This document shows positions 21,410 to 33,633 of a stretch of 64,000 nucleotides of DNA, piece by piece (within the stretch, counting starts at the first letter, position 1; each line of letters opens with the position of its first letter). Below the pieces are notes generated by a model. That model saw nothing but the letters and a program-made list of their open reading frames with translations. It ran no database searches and was not told the origin of the DNA. Position numbers and translations under genes: made by a program. Where the stretch lies: NCBI GenBank assembly GCA_019633425.1, contig WSUB01000113.1:1-64000 (forward strand), given 5' to 3'. The DNA comes from Tulasnella sp. 424 (Eukaryota; Basidiomycota; Agaricomycetes; Cantharellales; Tulasnellaceae).

Positions 21410-23531
21410 ATGTCGCCGTTAACTCCGTCTCCGCCACGTCGAAACATCGACTCGCCGCAAGCACCACCTCCGGTAACTCGCGCCACTCGCGACTGTCAAG
21501 CGGAAAACACGCAACTGGGGGAGAAGATACCCATCAATTATCTAAATGTACTTGAGGTAATTACGATGCTTTTTTTTTAAAGATATGAACGCCCCCTAAG
21601 CGTTGCTCCCAAGGTTTTTGTGGTTCTAGTCGCGCTGTACATCTCGTTCACGTCGAGCCCGGCATTCAGACTAGGAGAACAGAATGCTTCAGTCATTTTC
21701 CCAGCGGACTGGCTGACTACGACCGTCAGTGTCTTATCCGCCATTATCACTACATGGAGATGCTACACTGTTGCCAACCAGCACCTTCGACTCCGAAGAA
21801 TCGAACCCCAAGGACCTCCCAGCATTCAAGTACACGACTTCGATCCTGTGGAGAGAAATATCCGGGCAGAGGAACACTCCGTCACATCCTCGGGGTTGTC
21901 GGCAGCTGGGACGGAGGTGTCTGGAACTTTGCAGCCTCCTATTCTCCAACATCCCCCTGAATCATCTCCATGGCGGGGGGCACTTCCATCTCAGCCTCCA
22001 CTAGGGTCCGAATCCCAGTCCCCTACCCTACTACTTGTTTCAAGTGGAGTCCAAACTAGGTTATTGGGTGCTGCGCATTCTCAAACGACAAACGCCGGGT
22101 ATCTAACGGGGACAGGTGGTCGTCATGCAGCCGCCCCTGTAGAGCAAACCCCTCGGCCAAGTGCTTGGGTGCAGGAAGCAACAAATCATGGCGCGGGTTT
22201 AAACCCATCCTAAGGTGCCACATGGGGCACTTCCTCCGAAAGCGCTCTCCGTGATTGGACCTTGTTCCTGCCACTCGACCGATCGTTGTTCGGACGAGTC
22301 CGAAAACAGCCGCAAGATACTCGACCTATTTTCTCCAGCCCAAATTGCGACGTTTGGAGGTGCGATATTAAGTTTAGCGAGCCATTAAGTATCCATCCGG
22401 CCAAGGTGAGTCGTATGTGATTTGGCATCCGCCCCTGTTGATTCAAGTTTTCTTCCTGTCAGGTCGCTGTGAAAGTAGTACGGCACTATGTGCGGGGCGA
22501 ACATGACCCAGTCAAGGTTGTGGAGCGCATGAATGCAGTAAGTCATATCACGCAATACGTTTAGCTAGGGTTTCTGAACCGGGATTATCAGAGACTGAAT
22601 CAGGAATCTATTACCTGGGCGGGAGTTAATCATCCGAACATCGTCCCTCTCATCGGAGTCATATTCTCCCCTATTCACGCTCTTATCTTACCATGGTACA
22701 AGCACGGCAGTCTAGATATTTATCTGAGCCGCTATCCGGCGGCGAACCGCATGAAATTGGTAAGGTGTCGATTTCACTTACCCGGGCGTTGGGGAGACCA
22801 GAGTTGAGACTAAGCGCTCTCTTGGTGCGTAGATATACGACATTGCAAAGGGGCTTGGGCACCTCCATTCCCGAACTCCCAAGATTGTTCAGGCCGATAA
22901 TCAAGCCTGTGAGTGGGGTTGTGGGGGCTAAACGGGAACCAGTTCTGTCCTAATAAGTGTCCCGACATTTTAATAGGAAAATATCCTCATAAACGACCAA
23001 GGCGACGCTCTTATCACGGACTTCGGGATGTCGACAGTCCTTGGCGAGGATAACTGGTATACTCCATCGCATCTTCATGGCGGAACCATTCAATGGATGG
23101 CGCCAGAGATTCTCCTGGGACAAAGTGAGAGACGGTCTCGCACTGGAGATGTGTACAGCTTTGGCGGCCTGATTTGCTACGTAAGGCCGTTTTATATTCG
23201 CGCCATGAGGTGCATGCACTAATGCTTTTTTATTCGGTCCTCTTAGATAATGACAGGGCGGATACCACATGACTCCCGGTCAATATATCAAATACTTGCC
23301 ACCTTAATCCCTACGATACGGGATCCCATTGACCGGTGGAACATGCATCCCCAGCTCCAAGGGCGTTTCGGTGGCGCTATTGCAGGAATCATTCGTCGCT
23401 GTTGGTCAGGGATTCAAAGGGATAGGCCGACAATGCAAAGCATCGTAGAAGAAATGGCGGCTTTGATTGAAGAACGCAGGATATACCAGTTATCCAACAA
23501 TTATTCGTGCACCGTGACAGAGGTTAGCTAG
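21410..23531 (+). pseudogene. Two-transmembrane TKL-type kinase (type H), copy 1, broken
   Basis: Exons by homology: 21410..21556, 21614..22405, 22463..22537, 22592..22759, 22833..22908, 22977..23180, 23247..23531. The encoded parts match the intact copy at 30654: a short N-terminus, two hydrophobic segments, a linker, then VAVKVV, DFG, WMAPE and RRCW. Two lesions are visible. An in-frame TAA at 22211-22213 sits in the linker, where copy 2 reads sense. One extra base in the catalytic-loop exon makes it 76 instead of 75 nt (GCCGATAATCAAGCC against GCGGATATCAAGCC). The C-terminus also lacks the tail of copies 2 and 3. A truncated two-TM protein could still be made, but a kinase could not. Confidence 0.82.
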
Positions 23532-24234
23532 GGTATTTTTATTATAGAATCGAGGGCTTAGGAACCACTTGAGATCATCTCCATGCGAGTAGTCTGAGGT
23601 GCTAGAAGGTAGGCACAAAGTCGGGTTCAGCTTTTTCTTGCACGGAGAGATGCATCCGCATTTAGCGTAGGCGTGTCCCCCTCGGACATCACATGAGTTC
23701 CATTGTTCCGAAGGGCATCAGGGCTCCGGAGTGTCACCCCCACGAAGCCGCCATCGCCTTCAGGGATGGATGGACCCCCGGGTCGCAACACCGATCCCAG
23801 CTACACAAACATCATCCTGACTGCCAGCGGCCTAGTTGCCTGCGTTTCACTAAGTCACCTATTATTAAGGACAACTCGTTATTTACTACTAGTTGTAAAG
23901 TATTCACGACTAATATTGACATTTATGTATATTGGCTTGTACCCTCGCTGTTGCTCCCGTTAACAAGACATTGATAACGGCCGACGTGTCGGCCCAGACG
24001 GCGATAAGTGGCGGGTTTGGAAGTGAGGACCTTGACACCCTTCGGAATACTGGAGCGTAGGTCATTTTTGAGGAGGACATGCTTCTATGCGAAATGCGGA
24101 TGCGCGCGCATCTCTAGCTGTGCAAGAATGGCGAAGGTTGATTCAGTCCAGGCGAGGACGTAACAAGGTCAGTGCGAAGGCGAAGCCACTGGGGTGAGAG
24201 TGGGAAAGGGACAAGAAAGACACATCGGGAGCAA
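23532..24234. other. Intergenic region, nothing recognised
   Basis: Downstream of the broken type H kinase. Unlike copies 2 and 3, no acetyltransferase gene follows. Only short unsupported frames are seen. Confidence 0.5.
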
Positions 24235-24425
24235 CGGTCCAGAAGACTTGTAACCGTCGACCCCTGTGTGGTTTCTGGAGGAATGGTGATCAGCAGGAGT
24301 TGAGGATGTCGAAAAGGTCCCCACACTCACGTTCCACCATCACGTCAATAACATCACCTTCCTCCATATACAGCGTTGCTGGTGTATCGCCTTTTTGGAT
24401 GCGCCGCCCGTCATACAGGGATGCC
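24235..24425 (-). pseudogene. SUMO (Smt3-like) gene relic, 3' exons
   Basis: About 24331-24421 encodes the C-terminal half of SUMO on the minus strand (SLYDGRRIQKGDTPATLYMEEGD part), ending at the same GTGAGT donor as the intact genes. About 24236-24262 is the small last exon, in which the processing di-glycine codons read V-D-G instead of V-G-G. The first two SUMO exons are absent. The upstream sequence is instead a block shared with 34.2-34.9 kb. A functional conjugating SUMO cannot be made. Confidence 0.75.
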
Positions 24426-25200
24426 GAATAAGAAAACGTTGTGGGAGGACAGCGGTGATTTTTGAGTTGAGGTAAGAAACTGAAGACGTGCCGGCTTGGT
24501 CGTACCAAGAAGGGTGCCAAGCTGGCTTTCGAGAACAAGCGAATCTAATTCGTGACCGGGCGTATATATAGAGGTTAAGCCGCGTAAGAATGCGTTGAGA
24601 TGACGTTGCAGTTGGAAAGCCGACTCCCCCGAGGTGAACGTGGAGGACTTGCAGCGGGTTCTAACAAAAGGAGGGTCACATGTTTCTTGTGGCGCCGGCT
24701 GCAGAAGTAAAGATCCCTTGTCATGTTGAGCGACGACGGGCTCCAACCGGGACGGGGGTGATCATGAAGGAACCTTGCTTCTCTCCGCCACCAAATAAGA
24801 TTGGTCAACATGTGAGTCCTGCGAGGACTGTAGGGAAACACAGTTGACTTTCCCCGGTCGACATTCGTCCACTTGCTGCATAATGGCGGCAATCCCTGAG
24901 GCAGGAGAGGGAAACGACTACTTGAGGTGGAGGAAGCAGGAATGTTTGGAGCGAACGTGATGACATAAGGCGGAAGCGAAAGTTAGTCGTGCACGAGAGG
25001 CGAGGACAGAGGTAGACGTCGACGACTGTGATACAGGCGATGATAATGAAAGCGTGAGCGAGTTCGTCTCGGTTCGTGCCATTGTGTTGGCGGGCGGCGG
25101 CAGTGGATACTCCCATCTGGGAACGCTGTATACCTCCCGACGCGTCATGGCAAGAGGCGGCCAATTAGTCAGCACCCCTTCCGATCGCAAGGTCAGTGAC
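24426..25200. repeat. Degenerate duplicated block (partner 34202-34950)
   Basis: Shared words in the same order include GAAGACGTGCCG.CTTGGTCGTACC, GAGATG.CGTTGCAGT, GGCAATCCCTGAGGCAGG and GAGCGAACGTGAT.ACATAAG. Frames on either strand are not conserved between the copies. A further diverged piece is at about 11.6-11.8 kb. I read it as a non-coding or long-dead segment that travels with the SUMO relics. Confidence 0.6.
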
Positions 25201-26919
25201 CCCCTCCTCGCCCATTAGAATTCGCCTCGCGTTTGCCTCAATAACGACCCCACATGCGCTCCTGACAGCACCGTTAACACGTTGTCGTCGTGATGAAGGA
25301 TGTTCCGTCCTCAAGGCTACAATATTATGCCGAACTCTAATTGCAGGCCATGCGGGTTATGGTGAGATGAGCTCCTTCCGGACCTTTTACGCATGGCTCA
25401 TGCCTCAAAGACACAACTTGCAGGCCGCTTCGTGGGCGTACCATCGGTTTTGGGCGTGTTTGCCTGTGGTTCGCCAATGCACTGAGCGATAAGTGTCAAA
25501 CACGTCGGAAGAAAACCACGTTGCATCCCACGTATCGCCTGAAGTTTGGCAGCACCTCGCATTGCAGGCAGCGAGCGGCCTTTTGAGGATTTCGATCCCC
25601 TCCACTGATCTATTGTCGTTATCGTCTTTGAGCATTCGCCCTGTAGCGCCTTATGAACTACATGTTCGTCGGCCCAGATTTTATACTGTGGCGAGACTTT
25701 TGAGGTTTGAATGAATATCGAATATCCATGCACCGGATCCGTCTCGACAGGGAGGGCAGCACGAAGCTCCTTCCCAGCACTCTGCTAATCTCACACCCTT
25801 ATTCACGTTGCTAGGCTTTCGCTCCGTCCGCCGACCTCGTGTTAGGAATTGCGACGGATGTACCACTAATATGTTGACAAGGAAGCAAAGACATGCAGTA
25901 ATAGTGAGGATTTCCCAACTCGTAATTGCCTTGTGCCCAATCTTCACTTTTTTTCTGGGTGGGACGGATTGGGATTAATTGGAAAATGCCACGACCCAGT
26001 ATGGCAAGGGCAAAGAAGTGTGGGGAGTCCATGACAGTTCCCAAAAAGCCGGAGGTAGGGTTGAAGGCGATGTCCGGGTCCTCACCGAACTCGTGTCCGC
26101 GGCTTCACCAGTGACAGGGGTCCTGATCCAGATCGACCTTTCACGTGTGGGCATGCGGATGCCTTGCATTGCCCTTTGACTCCCGCGCGAATGGGTGGTG
26201 GTATATAAGGCCTTTTGGAGTTAACCCTCGACAGTACTCCCTCACTCCCCCTTGCCTCTTTGCTCCCCCCAACGTCGTCCTCAACACCGTTCCCCTGCAC
26301 CTCATCACCGAAGCAGCGGCACAAAGGTGGCATCAGCGGCGCTTGACGAATAGGTTACTTTAGACGTTGCTATTATTTGATGACCACAGTACTGCTACAA
26401 TCTTATCGCCTTTTCTCTATCATGATTCATGCACGGTAGCGAGAATATTTTAAGTGACCTGGTGAAATCAGCTCGAGGTGAGCACGTTCCCTGCTCAAGG
26501 CACACGAGTTCGGTCACCCGATCCATGGCAACGACTCGCACGCTGTTGGGAGGCAGTAACCCACACCGTCACTCTTCGAATTCATCCCTGCCTCCCCTTA
26601 TTGGATTGCAGTTGCCTTGAGGCTCCCTTCTGCCACGCCAACTCATACAGGATTAGACGAGTTTCGTTGTGCCCGAGCCAGCCCTCCAGACTGCATGATG
26701 CAACGTTGTAACGTTCAGTCGCCGCCCGCAAACCTGCAGCCGCACGCTGGGTCTGGTTTGCGTGTAGCGTCTCAGGGAAGAAGTCGTGTTAGGCGAGCAA
26801 CGCTGCTAGACTAGAGCATGAGAGATGTATTAAGCCAGCGCTGTATATACTGTTGACTGGTTCCCCCCCCCCTCCCCCGCTTCTCCTCTTACGCGTCAGG
26901 CCTGAATTGCTCTAGATAT
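25201..26919. other. Intergenic region, promoter-like stretches only
   Basis: The segment at about 25690-25860 is weakly homologous to 35890-36010. A TATA-like tatataag at about 26201 is followed by a pyrimidine-rich run, but no convincing coding region comes after it. A second pyrimidine-rich block (26863-26900) and tatata at 26844 belong to the type G kinase starting at 26920. Confidence 0.45.
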
Positions 26920-28930
26920 ATGTTACCTCAGCCAACGACAGCTGCACTTGCGACCAACCCATCCGCTCCAACTGCACCGTGTGCCGGCGTGTCTCTGACC
27001 GTCGGTGAGAGAGTTCGGCGTGCTATTTCTTTCGTTTCAGATCAAGTGAGTAGATCTCAAGCAGTCTTCGTCGTCCCCTCATATTCTAAATACATATCTC
27101 AGCTTTATCTCCTTATCCTGGCTCTCAGGATCGTATGGACTTTCCTCTCGGCGCTTGGCCGGTTTGCAGAGCTACTGGCGAGCTGGAAGCAACCCGGCGT
27201 TCCGGTGCCCGCTGTTGAGTCATCGCCAACTATGGAGCACCTGAGACGTCCACCAAAGATACCACTGTTATTGGAGAAAGCGGAGCCTCCCGACGACCAT
27301 CCTAATCTACGCACATCCCGAGCTGACACGTCCAGTGGGCAAGGTCCCTATGCGCCAGAATGCTCCGGGACTACTCTCTCCAATTCCCAACTCACTTACA
27401 CCCCTCGCTCGCCATTTGTCCCTCCGACTCCGCGTTTGGAAAACTTGATCGATGAAAGCGCCTCACTCGCGGATTTTGGCTCACTAAGCGAGAAGATACT
27501 TCCATACGTCAACTCGATGCCGTCTCGATTTGAAGTTACGTCCGCAGATGCCGAGCCAGCCTCTCTGAGCCAACGAACTATACCTCAGACGCACATCGTA
27601 CACTCCGTCGCCCGAGTGCCAGTTAGACACGCTACGACCTGTCCGGATTTAACCCCCATCCAAAGTTCGAATCCTCAGTCCTCCACCGACGACCCTGAGC
27701 CCCCAAGCGCGTTCGCAGAGTGGACTCCTTTCATTCCCGCTGGAACCTCAAAAGGAGGATATATAAAAAAACGAAGCCGTAAAATCGATTTCTACGGTGG
27801 CTTCAGCGACGTCTTTCGGGCGGAAATTCGGTTCCGCGCTCCTGCGGCAGGACCGGAGCTGATGCAGGATGTAAGGTGTATCCTCCGGCCCGGACTCTTC
27901 CGGAGTTTGCTTACATACGTCCCGAATCTTAAATAGTTCGCACTGAAGATTCTTCGACGCGTTGGCTTGGACGGGAAGGAGGAACATCAGATGCTCACGT
28001 ATATGAACGCGGTACGTTACCACGTCGAACATTTGCCGACCTAGGAATTAACTCCCTCCCAGCGATTAACCCAGGAAGTTATCACGTGGATTGGTCTCGT
28101 GCATCCCAACATCGTTCCACTAGTGGGGTTTACGATTACGCCGCTTCCTTCCTTGATCTCTCCGTGGTACCCAAAAGGAAACATACGGAGCTATTTGAAC
28201 CGTCACCCCAACGCGAACCGATTGAAGCTCGTGCGTCCTAATTTGCCCCATTTGGACCTTCGGTATCGCTGATTGGTACTCTAATTATACTTCTCGCACT
28301 TTTATAGATTTACGACGTTGCACAAGGTCTTGAATATCTCCACTCCCAAAGTCCGAGCATAGCACACGGAGATATCAAGCCTGTACGTGGAGCTTCATAG
28401 CAATACCTCCTTACCTTACACCCAGCTATTTAATGCAGGAAAACGTCTTGATTAACGAGCAAGGGGACGCACTTCTCTCAGACTTAGGGTTGGCAACCTT
28501 CTTGGGTGATGAGCGTTTCTACACCGCATCCCACAACGGGGGAGGAAGTTTCCGTTACATGGCTCCGGAACTTTTCCTCGAAAACGCACGAACTTGCGAC
28601 GCCGATGTTTACAGCTTTGCGAGCCTGGCTTTCGAGGTAACACTTTCCTAGGTCACAGATACCACGACATCTCTGACGAGTTGCAATCATTCACAGGTCT
28701 TCACTGATCATTTGCCTCACACCAGTCTGAGGAACATTAATACGATATGTCTCTCGATGGGCAATTCCAAAGGGCAAGAATACCCAGTCGATGATTGGAG
28801 CAAATTTCCCAAACTTAACCCTATTGAGGACATCCTTCGGAGGTGCTGGTCCCGACGTCCAGAGGACCGCCCTTCCATGAAGGATATCGTAGAGAAATTG
28901 TCCATCCTTGTACGGGGAGCGGGTGCTTGA
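26920..28930 (+). CDS. One-transmembrane TKL-type kinase (type G), copy 2, intact
   Basis: Exons: 26920..27045, 27103..27870, 27937..28011, 28063..28230, 28308..28382, 28439..28636, 28697..28930; 547 aa. Intron 1 (57 nt) is a multiple of three without a stop, so retention would add 19 residues; the paralogs also have an intron there. A hydrophobic segment (about 43-67, LYLLILALRIVWTFLSAL) is followed by a Ser/Pro/Thr linker. The kinase domain begins near KKRSRKIDFYGGFSDVF: FALKIL (K~302), IAHGDIKP (D~401), DLG instead of DFG (~419), YMAPEL, and CWSRRPEDRPSM. The metal-binding Asp is kept, so activity remains possible. A TATA-like tatata lies ~75 bp upstream. Confidence 0.85.
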
Positions 28931-30495
28931 AGGTAGAGCTAATCGGATGTGCAGCCCCGTGACATTTTTCATCTTGAACCGTCTCATTCCGTCCCCCACT
29001 TTTATCTAGAAACAGCCACACGTTCCCCTCCCATTCCTGCCCCTTTGTTTGTTCGATTGCCTTTTCCTTGAGACCCGCTGTTTTTTCTTTTTCTTTTTCT
29101 GCCATCTCCTTTTGGGAGGACTTGGAGGGGGGGCCGGGCGGCTGTTTTCCCTGTCGAACCTATTCTTTCCTTACCGTTTTGGTATGCATCGGAACCTGTT
29201 CTCAAAATCTGTCTTGGCTTGCCGCTTAGTAAAATTTCATCTTCGCCGCGATCAAAGACCTTTACAAAATATGGAGTGTCAGGGGCTTGTAAACTCGTTG
29301 AGTGTCTCGTTTGCCCGTTCTGGTGTTCCCGATAGACTTTCTCCTCACAAGCTGCTTTCCCAATTCTATACCGTCACAGCTCTCCAAGAGTCATAGTTCC
29401 AAGGGTCTCCAGTCATATGTCTTAGCTAGGCAAGGCTGTGAAAATCGCTCAGGGTGTACTCTATGCAAGTGGCAGATGGATGCCGCGCATCTGACGCGAT
29501 GGGATGGCGGCCGCAGTCAGAAGTGAAATCTAAGGGCATTTGACTTGGCACGTATTTGATTAAGCTCTTCGAGGTAAGCTGGCCACTTCCCAATATACTT
29601 AATTGGTACCAAGGGTAATATATGTGGCAGACGCGGCGTCGCGGTGCAGTGTTGCCGCCGGTTCGAGAGCTGGTTTGATGCGGTTCGGTTTGGAACCAGA
29701 ACCCAGAACCGACTTTCCACCGAAGTCGAACTGGTTCAGGAGCCGAAACGAACCGGCTCCAAACTGGTTCTTTTGTGAGCCGCTCTGTGACGATTGATCT
29801 TCCAAAATTCTGTGTTATTTCTATTGAATTCAGACTCCATTTGACGATATCGCCATTTAGAGGACAAGTTCCGCAAGTCGTTTCCTTCTAAACAAAGACT
29901 GTGTGCCTGTTTCGGCAACTCCCCCCAATTAAGGACGTCACCGCTGATTCCAACTCTCTGCTAATTGCCCTTTACTGTGATTTGTACCCGCAAGAAAAGG
30001 TACTGCGGCGGGTGCTTACAAGACTTGTCAGATGATCTGAGGGCCTTATGTACTGATTTTTCATTGTAGACCTGGAACCAGTTCCGGGACCGGACCGAAC
30101 CGACGGCAAGACCATCTGACGGTCAATTAAGCGCTGGCTCGGCATACTCGGGTGAGTATTTAGCGTCTGGGATCCGTTGTACCAGTTATGGTGTGTTCAG
30201 GAGATCCGAGTTTCTTTCTCGGAGAAGCCAAGCGGCGAGTTTCGGTCAATTCGGTAGAGATGATCTCTCACCCTCAACTCTCTCCTCTAGACTTCGGCAA
30301 TCTTTACGCCTGTCCTGGAGTTAACTTGCGTCAGGCACACTGTAGAGATACACACTCCTGAAACCTATCTTGTGTGACTCCGAGTATCAGGGGTGACGTG
30401 GGTCAGGAATACTGCGCTCAACAGAGGCTTGGGGGGGATTCTCACCGCAGGTTCCCAGATTTCCCTTAGACCATAGGCGAAGAGCGGGTGTGCGA
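28931..30495. other. Intergenic region between type G and type H kinases
   Basis: The 3' flank at about 28980-29260 is homologous to 43160-43360, downstream of the other intact type G gene (shared GGGCCGGG.GG.TG.TTTCCCTG and TTTGGTATG blocks). Around 29640-29780 and 30068-30105 the sequence is unusually rich in GGTTC/GAACC words, which may mark a small decayed element. From about 30225 the sequence matches 44310 onward, the left edge of the type H unit. Confidence 0.5.
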
Positions 30496-30520
30496 CCAAT
30501 GCGGCCACCAATATAAAATA
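30496..30520 (+). promoter_or_regulatory. CCAAT and TATA elements of type H kinase copy 2
   Basis: CCAAT at 30496-30500 and atataaaata at 30511-30520, ~135 bp before the ATG at 30654. The layout is conserved in the two other type H units. Confidence 0.5.
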
Positions 30521-30653
30521 GGAGACGTAAGCGCACACAGAGTTACGCGAGCTCTTGAAGCTAAGCCACATTGACTCCTGGTGCGTAAGGTATTTCTTGC
30601 CCCAGCCGATACAGCTTCCTAGGTTGCTCCCACTCACCTCTGTTGCAAAGAAT

Positions 30654-32686
30654 ATGTCACCGCTAGCTCTGCCGCCACGTCGAGATATCGACTCGAGTTC
30701 GTCCCAAGCACCGCCTCCGATAACTTATCCCATTCGTGACCGTCAAGGGGAAGGCACGCATCGACCGAAGAAGATACCCATTCTTTATTTAAATATACTC
30801 GAGGTAACTATCATACCTTCTCGAAAATATTAATGCCCCCTAAACGCTTCACCTTAGGTTTTTGTTGGCCTAGCTGCCCTGTACATCTCGTTTACGTCCA
30901 GCCCGGCATTCGCATCGAAAGAACAGATTGACTCAGTCAGTCTCCCAAGGGGCTGGCTGACCAAGACCATCGGCGCTTTATCCGTCATCATCATTACATG
31001 GGGATGCTACCTAGTCGTCAACCAGCGCCTTCGGCTCCAAAGAATCGAATCGCGAGGACTTCCCACCATTCAAGTATACGACTTCGATCATGCAAGAAGA
31101 AATATCCTAGCCGAGGAGCACTCGACCTCACCACCTGGGTTGTCGGAAGTTGGGACAGGAGTGCCTGGGACCCTGCAGCCCCCTATTCTCCAACATCCCC
31201 CTGAATCCTCCCTATTGCGGGAGCCACTTCCAGCCCGACCTTCACCAGTGTCCGATCCCCCGCGTTTTCAAACGATAAATGCGGGATATCCAGCAGGAAC
31301 AGGGATTTATCATACAGCCGCCCCAGTAGATCAAACCCGTCGTCCAAGTGCATGGGTACAAGAAACAACAAGTCATGACGCAGGTTTAAATCAGCAACCA
31401 AGTGCCACATGGGGTACTTCCTCTGAAAACGCTCTCCGTGATTGGACTTTGTTCCTACCACTCGACCGATGGATGTTCGGACGAGTTCGAAAACAGCCGC
31501 AAGATACCCGACCGATATTCTCCAGCCCAAATTGTGATGTATGGAAATGCGACATCGAGTTCAGCGAGCCATTAAATGTACATCCGGTCAAGGTGAGCCG
31601 TATGTAATGTCTATCCTGCCTGTTGGTTCGAATTTCCTACACTGTCAGGTCGCTGTGAAGGTTGTACGGCACTATGTGCTAGGTGAACATGACCCAGCCA
31701 AGATTATAGAGCGCATGAATGCAGTAAGTCGAATCAAAGTCCACGCCTAACTGCGGTTTCTTATTGGAATCATCAGAGATTGAATCAGGAATCCATTACT
31801 TGGGCTGGAGTACACCATCCGAACATCGTCCCTCTCATTGGAGTCATATTCTATCCTATTCACGCTCTTATCTTACCATGGTACAAGCACGGAAATCTCA
31901 GTATTTATCTGAGCTACTATCCGGCAGCAAACCGAATGAAACTGGTAAGGAATCAGTTCAGTTAACCAAGCCCTTGGGAACCATAGTTGATACGAAGTCT
32001 ATTGGCGTGTAGATTTTCGACATTGCAAGGGGCCTTGGGCACCTCCATGCGCAAACCCCCAGGATAGTTCAGGCGGATATCAAGCCTGTGAGTGGCGGGG
32101 CCAAACGAGACCCAGGTCTGTCCTAAAGTGTCGCGACATTTTATAGGAAAATATCCTCATAAACGACCAAGGCGATGCTCTTATCACGGACTTTGGCATG
32201 TCGACAGTCCTTGGTGAGGATAATTGGTATACTCCATCACATCGTTATGGAGGAACAACGCAATGGATGGCGCCAGAGATCCTCCTGGGACAAAGTGAGA
32301 GGCGGTCTCGTACTGGAGATGTATACGGCTTTGGCAGTCTGACTTGCTATGTAAGGTCGTTATATATGTTCGCCCCATGAACCACGTGCGCTGACGATTT
32401 GTTAATTGTTCCCTATCAGATAATGACTGATCGAATACCACATAACTTAAAGTCAACATATCAAATCGTCACCGCTTCAACCGATACTAACAACCCACAG
32501 GATCCCATTGACCGGTGGCACGTGCATCCTCAGCTCCAAGGTCGTTTTGGTCGATCTATCGCGGGAATCATCCGTCGCTGTTGGTCGCGAATCCCCAGGG
32601 ATAGGCCGACAATGCAAATCATTGTGGAAGAGATGTCCGCGTTGATGGAAGAACGGGAATCCTTGGTCCCTGGACGACGGAGTTGA
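30654..32686 (+). CDS. Two-transmembrane TKL-type kinase (type H), copy 2, intact
   Basis: Exons: 30654..30803, 30858..31592, 31649..31723, 31777..31944, 32013..32087, 32147..32350, 32420..32686; 557 aa. It has a 50-residue N-terminus, two hydrophobic segments (about 51-68 and 87-104), then a linker. The kinase domain starts near SSPNCDVWK, without a glycine loop. It has VAVKVV (K~299), VQADIKPEN (D~398; the usual His of HRD/HGD is Gln), TDFGMS (~416), WMAPE and RRCWSRIPRDRPTM. The catalytic Asp, Lys and DFG are kept, but the loss of the loop His and glycines suggests weak activity or a pseudokinase. It is followed, convergently, by an acetyltransferase and a SUMO relic; the same order occurs at 44.7-48.6 kb. 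This is the only copy of the sub-family without lesions in the window. Confidence 0.85.
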
Positions 32687-33093
32687 TGTTGAATATACTC
32701 CATCGGTGTGTATTGTACCCTCCATTGTGGAGAGGTCCAGAGCGGTTGGCCCTCTTTCATGCGATGTAGACCCGGGTCTGCTGGGTATTCGACACAAACG
32801 TCATGGCCTTAAAAGGCGTTGTTTTTTTTTTCGCTCCGCTTCGAGTCTGTTATCTAAAATATCACCTGTATTATCCATATACACTCTCATATAGCTTCTT
32901 ACCCTCCTAAATCTAATCAACTAGGATGTTGCCTTCACCGAGACGATGGGGCTCTACATTCAGCGGACAATTGGAGCCGATCGTTCTTTGAATCATATCC
33001 CAGCGCTTTCAGAGCTGTTGAGCCGACCGTCCTTTACAGGATAAAGCCACATCAGAATAAAGCCGAGGCAACAGGCCAAGAGAAGCCAAAGAA

Positions 33094-33633
33094 TCACGAT
33101 ATCTCACCTCCTACTGCATATTCCATGGAACGCCCATCGGCATCCAACCTTCGAAAACCCAGACGCTCGTACATAGAAGTGACTTCCTTGTTCCTCTCCT
33201 CTACCCCAAGCTGCAATCTACATCCGGAGCTCTCCTTTCCAGGGGGGAAGACCTGTTCCACCACCCACTCCACGAGCGCCGTCCCAAGACCCTTCCCTCG
33301 GTGAGTGGGATGAACCCAAAGCCCCCCGAGACGGGCGAGTGGGGTCTCGCCCTGTTCTGCCCAGTGATAGCCAACCATTCCTACTGGGCGTTCCTGAAGG
33401 GATGGTTCAACGCCCGAACCACTCTCAGGGGAAGTAGTCAACTCAAAGGCGACACCTGTTCGAGCAGCGCGCTCCTCCCAGACTACCATGGGATACGCTT
33501 CCTCTCTGGAAACTGTTGAAGAGAATGAATCCGGATCTGTCGCTAAAGCGTCGAGCCGGAAGTTGCGAAGGAGTAGCACATCGACAGGTTTGAGCTGGCG
33601 AACTGCGTAGGAAGATGGAAGGCGCTTTGCCAT
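33094..33633 (-). CDS. GNAT-family N-acetyltransferase, copy 1
   Basis: Single-exon frame of 179 aa from the ATG at 33631-33633. The frame is open further 5', but only a GTG precedes, so the ATG is preferred. GNAT acyl-CoA-binding motif A is clear: LWVHPTHRGKGLGTALVEW, residues ~105-123, with RGKGLG fitting R/Q-x-x-G-x-G/A. Motif B follows (RLQLGVEERN ... YERLGFRR, ~139-162). The N-terminal beta-1/alpha-1 region has VRQLKPVD...LRNFRLDAL and DSFSST. The family transfers acetyl from acetyl-CoA to an amine; the substrate cannot be read from sequence. A paralog with the same length and gene order lies at 47184-47723. It is convergent with the type H kinase ending at 32686. Confidence 0.88.
   Translation of the reverse strand: MAKRLPSSYAVRQLKPVDVLLLRNFRLDALATDPDSFSSTVSREEAYPMVVWEERAARTGVAFELTTSPESGSGVEPSLQERPVGMVGYHWAEQGETPLARLGGLWVHPTHRGKGLGTALVEWVVEQVFPPGKESSGCRLQLGVEERNKEVTSMYERLGFRRLDADGRSMEYAVGGEIS

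Noticed and set aside
24805..25190. Minus-strand ORFs with a hydrophobic stretch, upstream of the SUMO relic
   Set aside because: The homologous block at 34.56-34.95 kb shares nucleotides but not reading frame.
31622..31648. GGTTCGAAT in the intron of type H kinase copy 2 as a tRNA B-box
   Set aside because: It lies inside a well-supported intron, is repeated in the paralog, and has no A-box or cloverleaf around it.
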